Below are positions 26,984 to 35,798 of a stretch of 64,000 nt of DNA, piece by piece. The stretch covers positions 930,001 through 994,000 of the forward strand of contig NZ_CP056047.1 in NCBI RefSeq assembly GCF_021559775.1, in the 5' to 3' direction. Within the stretch, counting starts at the first letter, position 1. The number at the start of each line of letters is the position of its first letter. The translations under genes were made by a program, and so were the position numbers. Source of the DNA: Gillisella vitis (GTDB lineage: Bacteria; Pseudomonadota; Alphaproteobacteria; Rhizobiales; Rhizobiaceae). The notes under the pieces are model-generated. The model was not told where the DNA came from. It worked only from the letters and a program-made list of their open reading frames with translations, and ran no database searches.

Positions 26984-29227
26984 ATGTCGGGTCAGCCGGT
27001 CGCCGCCCATCAGGACGTGGATATCGATCTCTTGCAGCTGTTTCGCGCCGTCTGGCAGCGAAAGGGCAGGGTATTGCTTGTCACCTGTCTGGCCGCAGGC
27101 GTCGCCTTCGCCGGGGCCAGCATGATCCGTCCAACCTACCGCGCCGAAACCACGGTGTTGATCGAGCCGCGCGCGCCCAATTACGATGCGGAAAACGCCA
27201 AATCGGCGGCCTCGGAACCGGTGCTGGACGAGCTGAATATTGCCAGTCAGGTGCAATTGTTTCGCTCGGTGGATCTGATCCGGCAGGTGGTGAAGGATCT
27301 CAAGCTCTACGAATTGACCGAATTCGATCCCGATCTGCATCCGTCCGCCTTGTCGGATCTGATGGTGATGCTGCATCTGAAAAAGAACCCGCTCGATCTG
27401 GCGCCCGAAGACCGGGTGATCCGCACCTTCCTGGAAAAGCTCCAGGTCTATCAGGTGGAGAAGTCGCGGGTTATCGGCATCGAGTTTTCCTCCAAGGATG
27501 CAAGGCTTGCCGCCGCCATTCCCAATGAAATGGTCAAGGTCTATCTGGCAATACAGAGCGGCGCCAAGCTTGATAGCAATGAGGATGCGGCCCGCTGGCT
27601 GGAACCTGAAATTTCCAATCTGCGTCAGAAGGTTTCCGACGCCGAAAAGAAAGTCGCGGATTATCGCCGCAGCGCCGATCTGCTGTCGACCGGCGAGGGC
27701 GGTACATTCGCCTCCAAGCAGCTCAATGATATCTCGACGGAATTGGCGCGGGTGCGCACCGACCGGGCCAGTGCGCAGGCGCGGGCCGAAAACGCCAAGG
27801 CGTCGCTGAAGGCCGGGCGATCGACCGACAATCTCGATATCGTCATGGCCTCTCCTGCCGTGCAACAATTGAAACAGGCGGAAGCCGCCGTACAGGCACA
27901 GATTTCCGACCTCTCCACCAGCCTTCTGGACGGTCATCCCCGCATCAAGGCACTGCGGGCGCAATTGGCCAATCTGCGCCAGCAACTGGCCGAAGAGACC
28001 AGAAAAGTCGTTTCCAGTCTGGAAACCGAGGCCAATGTCGCTCGGATGCGTGAAGCGGAGCTTGACCGACAGCTGACCACCCTTAAGGCACAAAGTGCCA
28101 AGGCCGGGGACAGCCAGGTTGGGCTTGCGGCATTGGAGCGGGAAGCGAGCGCCCAGCGGCAATTGCTGGAAACCTATCTTGCCCGCTACCGCGAAGCCAC
28201 CAGCCGGCTAGACAGCAATGCCAGCCCTGCCGATGCCCGGGTGATTTCCCGTGCGTCTGAGCCGAGTGAGCCGAATTTCCCCAAGGTTCTTCCAATAACA
28301 GTGGTGGCCGCCATGGCGGCTCTGGTGTTGAGCGTGATCGTCATCATGCTGGCGGAGCTGTTCAGCGGCCGGGCGCTGAAGCCTGTCGGCCCTGTTGATC
28401 CAGACCGCAGCGGGCGGTTTGCGGAGGAATATCCTCGCCGCCGGACCGGTGAACCTGCCTTTGACGAACCGGTAGCCGCGCCTGCAAGGCAGAAGCCAAG
28501 ACTGGATACGGCGGCTGCCGCTGTCGCAGCGACGGCAGCCGCCGAACGGATCGAAAAGGAAACCCCGCCCATCGCACCGGCAGATACTGAAAGTGAAAGC
28601 GATCAGCATCGGGCGGCCTTTACCGATGCCGATCATGAGTTTTCAATCGCGTCGGTGGCGCGTTATCTGACGCGGCATGGTATTTCCAAAGCAGTGGTGA
28701 TCTCGCCTTCCGGCGATGATGGTTCGGCGGCAACCGTGCTTTTGGCACGCGCCGTGGCCAAAGCCGAACGCACGGTGATCCTCATCGACATGACTGGCTC
28801 CGGCTATCCGACAGCGCTGATGGCCGAGCGAAACGATCTGCCCGGCGTGACCGATCTGCTCTGCGGCGACGTTACCTTTGGCGAAACCATCCATTCCGAC
28901 AGATTGTCAAACGCCCATATCGTGCCGAAGGGCAATAGCGATATCCGTCAGGCGCTGCGCGGCATCGAGCGCCTGTCCATGGTGGTCGAAGCGCTTGCTG
29001 ATGTCTATGATCTGGTCCTGATCGAATGCGGTCCGGCCAGCGCCGATAATGTTGTTGGTCTGTGCAAGGCCCAGGACCATGAAGTCATTCTCTCCGCGCC
29101 CAATCCGGACCGCAAGCAATTGGCACAGATCATGTCCTCCTTCGAAGCTGTGGGCTATAGTGATCTGGTGCTGATGAGCGACGACAGCCCGGTGCCACCG
29201 GATGATGGGGACCGGCGGGTGGCTTAG
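26984..29227 (+). CDS. Wzc/GumC-type polysaccharide copolymerase with degenerate kinase domain
   Basis: The 747-residue protein has a Wzz domain with a first membrane helix (LLVTCLAAGVAFAG), a long coiled-coil periplasmic part (about 190-420, with SNLRQKVSDAEKKVADY), a GNVR-like segment ending NFPKVLP and a second helix (VVAAMAALVLSVIVIMLA). The C-terminal 190 residues resemble the BY-kinase domain, but the Walker A position reads SPSGDDGSAATV with no Gly-Lys-Thr, and the Walker A' region is ILIDMTGSG. No Tyr cluster is found at the C-terminus. Tyrosine kinase activity is therefore unlikely. It is transcribed away from the Wza gene. Confidence 0.87.
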   Translation: MSGQPVAAHQDVDIDLLQLFRAVWQRKGRVLLVTCLAAGVAFAGASMIRPTYRAETTVLIEPRAPNYDAENAKSAASEPVLDELNIASQVQLFRSVDLIRQVVKDLKLYELTEFDPDLHPSALSDLMVMLHLKKNPLDLAPEDRVIRTFLEKLQVYQVEKSRVIGIEFSSKDARLAAAIPNEMVKVYLAIQSGAKLDSNEDAARWLEPEISNLRQKVSDAEKKVADYRRSADLLSTGEGGTFASKQLNDISTELARVRTDRASAQARAENAKASLKAGRSTDNLDIVMASPAVQQLKQAEAAVQAQISDLSTSLLDGHPRIKALRAQLANLRQQLAEETRKVVSSLETEANVARMREAELDRQLTTLKAQSAKAGDSQVGLAALEREASAQRQLLETYLARYREATSRLDSNASPADARVISRASEPSEPNFPKVLPITVVAAMAALVLSVIVIMLAELFSGRALKPVGPVDPDRSGRFAEEYPRRRTGEPAFDEPVAAPARQKPRLDTAAAAVAATAAAERIEKETPPIAPADTESESDQHRAAFTDADHEFSIASVARYLTRHGISKAVVISPSGDDGSAATVLLARAVAKAERTVILIDMTGSGYPTALMAERNDLPGVTDLLCGDVTFGETIHSDRLSNAHIVPKGNSDIRQALRGIERLSMVVEALADVYDLVLIECGPASADNVVGLCKAQDHEVILSAPNPDRKQLAQIMSSFEAVGYSDLVLMSDDSPVPPDDGDRRVA

Positions 29228-29272
29228 ACTTTGCCTTAGGAAAGGTTGAACCCGGGTTTCTCTGACAGGTTC
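29228..29272. repeat. Intergenic repeat (family R2, degraded copy)
   Basis: The sequence TTTGCCTTAGGAAAGG ... CCCGGGTTTCTCTGAC matches the first half of the R2 repeat and lies between the convergent Wzc-like and CelD-like genes. Confidence 0.55.
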
Positions 29273-29278
29273 CAGGTT

Positions 29279-30499
29279 TCATTCCTTACCCATATCATGT
29301 GCCTGCGCATCGCTACGAGCGCGGAGTTTTTGCAGCGCGCTATAGAGTTGGGGATGCCCCTTGATGAACGCCTTGGAGCGGATCAGGCTGCGCTCGGCTG
29401 TGGCTGCGAGGTGCCCCAGAGGGGTCACGGGCAGCAAAATATCGTGTTGCACGGTTTCCATAGGGCACCAGCTTCGCTTGTAGATCTGGTCGCCGAGGCC
29501 GAAGTCGAACAGGGCGGCCCCCTCGGCGCTGCATTGTTCAATCATCAGCCAGAACAGCAATTCGCCTGGGCTGGTCTCCGGGGCGATGCTTTCATCTATC
29601 GAGCCGAACTGGCAGATAACGTGATCGCCCTTACGTGAAAGACCGGCGATGGCGGCAATCTTGCCGTTATGATGGCTGCCCGACAACCGCAGTGCATGCA
29701 GTTCCAGTGGCACGTTCAATCCACCTGCCTCGCTTTGCAGCAGCAACTGGAAGAATGCCTGTGTCTCCGGCTCCTGAAACACGTCCGGCAGACCGAGGGT
29801 TTCGAAGCGGACGGCTTTTTGCCGGAAGAACAGATCCAGCAGCCAGGCTTTCTGCTCCTCACCGCACGCAATAATATGTTCAAAGCCGCCGCTTGCTTCT
29901 AGCTTGCGGACCTGATTGCGGTATTTCTTGCGCCGCCGCTTGGCGTTGATCTGGGAGAGTGTCTGTTCGAAGTCGCCTAGAAGCGGCAATTGGAAGGCAT
30001 GGTTCTGATGTTCGACAGCCGGTAGGCCAGCCAGGGGATGAGACAATCCACGCCAGGAGAGCGGAATATTGCCGAGATGAACGAGATCGGCATGCCCAGT
30101 CATCGCCTGGACAATCTGCCTTCCCAACTGTTTGGCTGTGTCCGGTTCGATTTGCTGGAAAAAAGCCGGGTCGAACAGGCCGGTATTGATATTGGTGAAG
30201 CGGGTGGCGATGAAGCTGGCCTTGCGGACCATGGCGTGACGGGTGATTTCCAACGGTAGGATGAACAGGCTGCGTCCGTTGCGCTGGCCATGCAGGATGG
30301 CCAGCGGATTGCCATGGGTTTTCACCCAGGCGCGGCACCAGTCGTAACCTTGATGCAGCGACAGATGGTTGTTGCGCTCCAGACAGCGCCAGTCGGCCTC
30401 CAGCGGCTCCATCGCAGGCAGAACGTCCACGATGATATCTGCCACGGAAATTTGTCCACTGGCGGTTTCAGTCAGCCGTTTCGGATCGATCATCGCCAC
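29279..30499 (-). CDS. CelD/BcsL-like GNAT acetyltransferase (FemAB-fold)
   Basis: The 406-residue protein begins at GTG 30499 behind GGAGG (ATG 30493 is an alternative). It carries the pattern of GNAT 'cellulose biosynthesis CelD' proteins: LERNNHLSLHQGYDWCRAWV at the N-terminus, the basic NAKRRRKKYRNQVRKLEA segment, and the C-terminal acetyl-CoA fold ending FDFGLGDQIYKRSWCP. Members acylate surface polysaccharides or lipid-linked sugars. In this locus it is likely to decorate the exported polysaccharide, which is an inference from position. No signal peptide or membrane helix is seen. Confidence 0.8.
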   Translation of the reverse strand: MAMIDPKRLTETASGQISVADIIVDVLPAMEPLEADWRCLERNNHLSLHQGYDWCRAWVKTHGNPLAILHGQRNGRSLFILPLEITRHAMVRKASFIATRFTNINTGLFDPAFFQQIEPDTAKQLGRQIVQAMTGHADLVHLGNIPLSWRGLSHPLAGLPAVEHQNHAFQLPLLGDFEQTLSQINAKRRRKKYRNQVRKLEASGGFEHIIACGEEQKAWLLDLFFRQKAVRFETLGLPDVFQEPETQAFFQLLLQSEAGGLNVPLELHALRLSGSHHNGKIAAIAGLSRKGDHVICQFGSIDESIAPETSPGELLFWLMIEQCSAEGAALFDFGLGDQIYKRSWCPMETVQHDILLPVTPLGHLAATAERSLIRSKAFIKGHPQLYSALQKLRARSDAQAHDMGKE

Positions 30500-30572
30500 G
30501 CTGCATCCTCCGGTCCTGTCGATGCAGCACCAGTTTATCCGCTTTGTATTTAAGGATTATGCAATGCGCGGA

Positions 30573-30782
30573 TTATTTGCGAACCGGACCCGCCATCCAT
30601 TTGATGATCGCCATGGCTGGCAGAATCCAGACCACGCCCGACAGCAGGAAATAGGTGAGATGTACCCACCAGGGCGACTGTGCCAATGTCAGTGTGGCAA
30701 TGGTGGTGGCCAGCACCGCGTAAAGCATGACAAGCACGACGATCAGAATCGTCCCGATGAATTTGCGCAGTCTGACCGGCAT
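30573..30782 (-). CDS. DUF2842 small membrane protein
   Basis: ATG 30782 gives 69 residues. MPVRLRKFIGTILIVVLVML is the first membrane segment and WWVHLTYFLLSGVVWILPAM the second, with a short loop between them. This is the DUF2842 arrangement that is widespread in Alphaproteobacteria; function unknown. It is transcribed away from ctaA, its usual neighbour. The longer frame upstream to 30863 has no family resemblance. Confidence 0.8.
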   Translation of the reverse strand: MPVRLRKFIGTILIVVLVMLYAVLATTIATLTLAQSPWWVHLTYFLLSGVVWILPAMAIIKWMAGPVRK

Positions 30783-30937
30783 GCTATGACCCTGATTGCA
30801 GGACGCGACGCGATGTCGCAAACCTTCCGCCCTTGTTTTGCACCGGGTGCTGATGCAAATCAACTGGAATGCACCCGTTCCGCCCGCAAGACAGCGTTCG
30901 GACCGGGATTATGCCGTAGAATGGAGAGATTGGACCG

Positions 30938-32032
30938 ATGACCATCGCCAGCACCGCTTCACCCGTCCCGGCGGCAGCCGGCCTCGACCGTCAGAGCCGC
31001 AACCGCCGCGCCCTTCGCCTCTGGCTTGGGCTGGTGATTCTCGCGCTGTTTGCGCTGGTTCTGGTCGGGGGCGCGACGCGGCTGACCAATTCGGGCTTGT
31101 CGATTACCCAATGGAAGCCAATCCACGGCGTCATTCCACCGTTGAGCGCGGCGGAATGGGAGGAAGAGTTCAAGCTCTACCAGCAGATTCCGCAATATGA
31201 ACTGGTTAACAAGGGCATGACGGTCGAGGCGTTCAAGACGATTTTCTGGTGGGAATGGGCGCATCGCTTCCTGGCCCGCAGCATCGGCGTGATCTTTGCC
31301 CTGCCGCTGGTGTTTTTCTGGGCCACAGGACGGATCGAGAAGCGTTTGCGCTGGCCGCTGGTCGGCATCCTGGCGCTTGGCGGCTTTCAGGGTTTTATTG
31401 GCTGGTGGATGGTATCATCAGGGCTATCGGAGCGCACCGAGGTCAGCCAATACCGCTTGGCAACTCATTTGGTTACAGCCTGTCTGATCTTTTCGGCCTG
31501 TGTCTGGGTGATGCGTGGCCTTGCCCGCCATAGCGCCGATCCGGCCCCGACTGCGCATTCGAGGCATTGGGCGATTGCGCTGCTGTGCCTTGTGCTGTTC
31601 CAGATCTATCTGGGTGCGCTTGTGGCAGGGCTGGATGCTGGCATGTCTTACAATACCTGGCCGCTGATGGATGGGGCGCTGATCCCCGGCGATCTGCTGG
31701 TGCAGCAGCCGGTCTGGCTGAATTTCTTCGAAAATCCGAAGACGGTGCAGTTCGTGCATCGCATTGGTGCCTATACCGTGTTTCTGGTGGCGCTCTATCA
31801 TATGATTTCGTCGCTGCGGGCGGCACCGGGAACGACCCATGCGCGCCGCAGCGTCGTGCTGTTTGCCATCGTCTGCTGTCAGGCAGTGCTGGGAATTTCT
31901 GCACTGCTGTTGCAGGTGCCACTGGACGCAGCGCTCGCCCATCAGGGCGGTGCGCTGATCCTGCTCGGCTTTACGGTCGCGCATCTGCGCGGCTTCTATG
32001 GTGCCTATCCGCTACCCAAACCGGTAGCCTGA
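30938..32032 (+). CDS. ctaA: Heme A synthase (COX15/CtaA)
   Basis: CtaA oxidises the heme O methyl group to the formyl group of heme A for aa3-type cytochrome oxidase. The 364-residue product has eight membrane segments and the conserved His residues in WEWAHRFLARSIG, YRLATHLVTA, FVHRIGAYTVFL and LAHQGGALIL. The N-terminal segment GGATRLTNSGLSITQWKP is the family hallmark. The ribosome site is GGAGAG. Its 3' end overlaps the convergent dioxygenase gene by 21 bases. Confidence 0.95.
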   Translation: MTIASTASPVPAAAGLDRQSRNRRALRLWLGLVILALFALVLVGGATRLTNSGLSITQWKPIHGVIPPLSAAEWEEEFKLYQQIPQYELVNKGMTVEAFKTIFWWEWAHRFLARSIGVIFALPLVFFWATGRIEKRLRWPLVGILALGGFQGFIGWWMVSSGLSERTEVSQYRLATHLVTACLIFSACVWVMRGLARHSADPAPTAHSRHWAIALLCLVLFQIYLGALVAGLDAGMSYNTWPLMDGALIPGDLLVQQPVWLNFFENPKTVQFVHRIGAYTVFLVALYHMISSLRAAPGTTHARRSVVLFAIVCCQAVLGISALLLQVPLDAALAHQGGALILLGFTVAHLRGFYGAYPLPKPVA

Positions 32033-32839
32033 ATAGGCCTTGCCCAGCGCCAGACCGTTGAACATCCGCACGCCCTTGTCGGTGCCCGCAGCACCTGCGG
32101 CCACAAACAACGGCACGAGATGGTCATGGTCGGGGACATGGCAGGCAAGCGCATCCGGGTTTTGATCCCAGAGGCTGAGCTTGGCTGCACGGGCATCCGG
32201 GTCGGGCAGTTCGACCGCTGCCGTCAGCCAGTCATCGAACCGTTTGGCAACGGCTTCGTGGTCGGCATCGCGGCGGCGAAACATCTGCATATTATGGTAG
32301 CTCATGCCGGATGCAATGATCAGCACATTGTCATCGCGCAACGATTGCAAGGCCTTGCCGATCTCCAGATGGCTTTCCGCATCCAGCGTATTTTTCAGCG
32401 ACAACATCACGACAGGCACATCCGCATCTGGATAGGCGACCATCAGCGGAATGAAGACACCGTGATCGAAGCCGCGCGAATCGTCTTCCGCCGACGCGAT
32501 GCCTGCCTGTTGCAGCAGGTCGCGGACATGGGTGGCCAGCGCGGGATCGCCCTTGGCGGGATAGGTTATCTCATAGGTATGGGCGGGAAAGCCGTAATAA
32601 TCATAGAGCATGCCGGGGGCTGCTGCTGTGCTGACGGTGACCTGCGGTTCCTTTTCCCAATGGCCGGAGACGATGAGAATGGCTTTCGGCGTGACGCCGA
32701 TATCGGCAGGCAGGCCTTGCAGAAAGGCCGCGAGATCGTCCCAGGGGCCTTTGCCGTGGTCGTCTTTCGGGAAATCCATGAAGGGCCATGGCCCGCCGCC
32801 ATGAGGGATGAAATAAACGGGAAGACGGCTGTCGGTCAT
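32012..32839 (-). CDS. DODA-type extradiol ring-cleaving dioxygenase
   Basis: The 275-residue protein starts at ATG 32839 behind AGGAG. It belongs to the 4,5-DOPA dioxygenase/LigB family of zinc or iron extradiol enzymes: VYFIPHGGGPWPFMD (first metal His), ILIVSGHWEKE, DHGVFIPLMVAYPDADVPV and IASGMSYHNM. The HGGGPWP variant with a Trp is common in one subfamily. It uses a catechol-type substrate that cannot be named. The gene converges on ctaA with a short overlap. Confidence 0.85.
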   Translation of the reverse strand: MTDSRLPVYFIPHGGGPWPFMDFPKDDHGKGPWDDLAAFLQGLPADIGVTPKAILIVSGHWEKEPQVTVSTAAAPGMLYDYYGFPAHTYEITYPAKGDPALATHVRDLLQQAGIASAEDDSRGFDHGVFIPLMVAYPDADVPVVMLSLKNTLDAESHLEIGKALQSLRDDNVLIIASGMSYHNMQMFRRRDADHEAVAKRFDDWLTAAVELPDPDARAAKLSLWDQNPDALACHVPDHDHLVPLFVAAGAAGTDKGVRMFNGLALGKAYSGYRFG

Positions 32840-32901
32840 GGTTTGCTCCTGAACATATGACCTGAATATACGCCGTGGCGGCAACCAGCACGAGAGGCGG
32901 A

Positions 32902-33780
32902 TCAGTCGACAAACTGTTCAGCAAGTATGGACCGGGCAAGCCGGGCAAAGCCAAGCCGCTCAGTAAGATTGGCATTGCCGGATGCGGTCAGTGGACGGCT
33001 CAGTGTCCAGGCGCAGGAGAGACCCGAATGGGCCGCGGCATAGCCGAGGATTTTGCGTGGCGAACAGCCCAGAGCCACCGAAAACCGCTGGCTGAGGTCC
33101 ATCGCGCGCCGGGGATCGAGAACGAGATCTGGGGCGTGCAGCGGATTGCCGAAGACATTGGCGACATCATAGGCCGGATCGCCCAGCAGGCCTTGTGGAT
33201 CGATGGCCAGCCAATTGCCACCGTCATCGCCGATGACATTATCGTGATGCAGGTCGCCATGCAGCGGTTTGATATCCTGTTGCTCCGCAAGCAGGCTGCG
33301 GGCAAGTGCTGCCGTCCAATGGATGATCTCGGCGATAGCAGGGTCCGAAATGGTTTTTTCGAGCGCAAACAGGGCGTTGAAATGGACCTGTAGAGGCGTC
33401 AGCGCATCGGGAACAGGGTCGGGCGAGGGCGCATGCAGGCGCGCCAGGACATTGACGATGATCTCCGTTGCTGCCGGGTCTCCGACCTTGCCAAGATGAT
33501 GGCGCAGCAGCAGATCACCCGCATCGTCCAGCAGGGCGATGTCGCCAGCCTGATCGATGAGCCGGATTGCACCATTGCCAGCCCGCCAGCGCAAAAAATC
33601 AAGGCCGGGTCGCTCGCCGCGGCCTTCTGGCTTCAGGGCTTTGGCAACCACCAGGCGTTGACCTTGCATGGCGCGGAAAACGAGACTGCTATGGGTGTCG
33701 GCGATTAGCCTGATATGCGAAAGCCCCCATGTCTCCATCAGAGATGGAGGAAAGATGGGGGCTTTCAAAGAGCTGTTCAA
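32902..33780 (-). CDS. APH(6)-like aminoglycoside/hydroxyurea kinase
   Basis: The frame gives 292 residues from TTG 33780. ATG 33738 (279 residues, METWGLSHIRL) is a likely alternative. The kinase core has the catalytic loop LHGDLHHDNVIG and the metal-binding AIDPQGLLGDPAYDVANVFG, as in the streptomycin/hydroxyurea phosphotransferase family. The N-terminal lobe shows the LVVAKALKPEGRGE segment with the ATP-binding Lys. Resistance is a family property and not proven. The start region lies in a strong hairpin described separately. It follows argC on the same strand. Confidence 0.8.
   Translation of the reverse strand: MNSSLKAPIFPPSLMETWGLSHIRLIADTHSSLVFRAMQGQRLVVAKALKPEGRGERPGLDFLRWRAGNGAIRLIDQAGDIALLDDAGDLLLRHHLGKVGDPAATEIIVNVLARLHAPSPDPVPDALTPLQVHFNALFALEKTISDPAIAEIIHWTAALARSLLAEQQDIKPLHGDLHHDNVIGDDGGNWLAIDPQGLLGDPAYDVANVFGNPLHAPDLVLDPRRAMDLSQRFSVALGCSPRKILGYAAAHSGLSCAWTLSRPLTASGNANLTERLGFARLARSILAEQFVD
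33719..33766 (-). terminator. Strong hairpin between argC and the APH-like gene
   Basis: Arms of 12 bases (GAAAGCCCCCAT and ATGGGGGCTTTC) enclose an inner 7-base stem (CTCCATC/GATGGAG) with a 3-base loop. It lies just 3' of argC (minus strand) and no strong T run follows, so it may terminate argC transcription weakly, or fold over the ATG at 33738 of the next gene. See the finding. Confidence 0.6.
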
Positions 33781-33784
33781 ACGA

Positions 33785-34717
33785 TCACGCCGACAGCATC
33801 AGGTCCATGTTCTGGACCGCTGCACCGGACGCACCCTTGCCGAGATTGTCCAGAACGGCGACGAGATTGACATGGCCGGAGCCCGGATTGCCGAACACGA
33901 AGAGCTTCATCGTGTCCTGGCCCACCAGTTCCTCGGCATCGACGCGACCGAGCTTGGCGCTGTCTTCCAGGGCGACGACCTTGACGATGTCCTGCCCGGC
34001 GTAATGGGCGCAAAGTGCTGCATGGATGCTCTCCACGGTCGCGCCATCCGCCAGATCCTCCAGGAACAGCGGCACCTGCACGATCATGCCCTGCGGGAAC
34101 CGTCCGACCGAAGGCGAAAACAGCGGGGCGCGATCCAGCAGGCCATGAGCCTTCATTTCCGGCACATGCTTGTGCTTGAGGTTCAGGCCATAGACATAAT
34201 TATTGACGGTCAGATGCTCGGGATGGCTCTCGTCTTCCATCTGCGCGATCAGCTGCTTGCCGCCGCCGCTATAGCCGGACACGGCATTGACCGAGACCGG
34301 ATAGCCGTCCGGCAAGATGCCAGCAGCCCGAAGCGGCCGGATCAGCGCGATAGCGCCCGTCGGGTAGCAACCGGGATTGGCAACGCAGCGGGCCGAGCGG
34401 ATCTTGTCGCCCTGGGCTTTGTCCATTTCGGCAAAACCATAGGTCCAGTCCTGGGCAACGCGGAAAGCGGTGGACGTATCGATGATCCGCACATTGTTGT
34501 TGCCAGCCAGCATCGACACGGCTTCTTTCGAGGCATCGTCGGGCAGGCACAGAATGGCGATATCGGCGCTGTTGAGCATGTCCTCGCGCAGGGCGGCATT
34601 ACGGCGCTGCTCTTGCGGGATCGACAGCAATTCCACATCGCGGCGGTCGGCCATGCGGCTGCGGATTTGCAGGCCGGTGGTGCCGTGTTCGCCGTCAATG
34701 AAGATTTTCGCTGTCAT
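33785..34717 (-). CDS. argC: N-acetyl-gamma-glutamyl-phosphate reductase (type 2)
   Basis: ArgC reduces N-acetylglutamyl phosphate in arginine synthesis. The 310-residue length is that of the short type found in Rhizobiaceae. Nucleotide-binding N-terminus: [18 protein letters not shown]. Catalytic Cys117 lies in [10 protein letters not shown], and HKHVPEM supplies the conserved His region. The start ATG 34717 follows GAGAGGG. Agmatinase is upstream on the same strand with a 69-base gap. Confidence 0.93.
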   Translation of the reverse strand: MTAKIFIDGEHGTTGLQIRSRMADRRDVELLSIPQEQRRNAALREDMLNSADIAILCLPDDASKEAVSMLAGNNNVRIIDTSTAFRVAQDWTYGFAEMDKAQGDKIRSARCVANPGCYPTGAIALIRPLRAAGILPDGYPVSVNAVSGYSGGGKQLIAQMEDESHPEHLTVNNYVYGLNLKHKHVPEMKAHGLLDRAPLFSPSVGRFPQGMIVQVPLFLEDLADGATVESIHAALCAHYAGQDIVKVVALEDSAKLGRVDAEELVGQDTMKLFVFGNPGSGHVNLVAVLDNLGKGASGAAVQNMDLMLSA

Positions 34718-34786
34718 TTTACCCTCTCTTTTCAGGGAATTGCCCGCTTTTGCGGATTCAAATCCTGAATTGCTTGAATCAGTTTA

Positions 34787-35740
34787 TCAACCAGATGGCG
34801 CCAGTCGTTCAGCGCGCAGACCCAGCATATACATTGCCACCGTTGCCCCTGCAATGGCAGTGATATCGGCATGGTCATAGGCGGGTGCCACCTCGACTAT
34901 ATCGGCACCTCTTATGTCGAGCGGATGAAGGTTTTGCAGAACTGAGAGGATTTTTGCGCTGGATGGTCCACCTGCGACCGGCGTGCCGGTGCCGGGGGCA
35001 AAAGCAGGGTCGAGGCAATCGATGTCGAAGGTGAGATAAGCGGGTTGGCCCGCCGTATGCTCGAGGATCAGCGCGGCGATCTCGGCAGCGCGCATCTCCT
35101 CCACCTGATGACCGTAGAGCATGCGGATGCCGCAATCGTCAGGCGCATGGGTGCGGATGCCAATCTGGATCGAACGGGACGGGACAATCAAGCCCTCGCG
35201 CACCGCCCGCCCGACGAAGGAACCATGGTCGATCCGGTTGCCATCATCGAACCAGGTATCCTGATGGGCATCGAATTGCACCAGTGCCAGCGGGCCATGT
35301 TTGGCGACATGGGCCTTTAGCAGCGGCCAGGTGATAAAATGGTCGCCGCCAAGCGTCAGCAGGAAGTTCGCCTTAGAGAGAATATCGGCCGCTTCCTTTT
35401 CAATGGTCGCTGGTGTCTGCCAATGGTTGCCATAGTCCAGACGGCAATCGCCGTAATCCACGGTGGGCATGGCCGCGAAGAGGTCGCGCTCGAACGGATA
35501 TTGCGGGTCGTTGTCGAAAATGGCCGAGGCACGTCGAATCGCCTGTGGCCCGAATCGGGCGCCTGGCCGGTTGGAGGTGGCGGCATCGAAGGGAATGCCC
35601 CAGACCGCCGTGTCCACCCCATCCAGCGCCTTGGTATAGCGCCTGCGCATGAAGGAGAGCACCCCGGCATAGGTCGGGTCGGTGGCTGCCGATGTGAGAT
35701 CGGTTGCCGTGAAGGCGTGGTCTATGGATTTATCTGCCAA
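34787..35740 (-). CDS. speB: Agmatinase/ureohydrolase
   Basis: The 317-residue ureohydrolase splits agmatine (or a guanidino acid) to putrescine and urea. Manganese ligands are seen in GGDHFITWPL, QFDAHQDTW and FDIDCLDPAFAPGTGTPVAGG. The start is TTG 35740, in keeping with the family N-terminus; no stronger start exists close by. Together with the basic amino acid decarboxylase at 10640-12997 it could form an arginine-agmatine-putrescine route, an inference. Specificity between agmatine and 4-guanidinobutyrate cannot be decided here. Confidence 0.88.
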   Translation of the reverse strand: MADKSIDHAFTATDLTSAATDPTYAGVLSFMRRRYTKALDGVDTAVWGIPFDAATSNRPGARFGPQAIRRASAIFDNDPQYPFERDLFAAMPTVDYGDCRLDYGNHWQTPATIEKEAADILSKANFLLTLGGDHFITWPLLKAHVAKHGPLALVQFDAHQDTWFDDGNRIDHGSFVGRAVREGLIVPSRSIQIGIRTHAPDDCGIRMLYGHQVEEMRAAEIAALILEHTAGQPAYLTFDIDCLDPAFAPGTGTPVAGGPSSAKILSVLQNLHPLDIRGADIVEVAPAYDHADITAIAGATVAMYMLGLRAERLAPSG

Positions 35741-35798
35741 GGTATTTGATCCGCGTCAGCTGTTCGATGCGGCAATCCTATAGAGGCCTCGGCCTCAG

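Noticed and set aside
26951-28162. A 403-codon frame on the minus strand inside the Wzc-like gene
   Set aside because: The plus strand has strong Wzc motifs across the same bases. The frame is a by-product of GC-rich third positions and shows no family.
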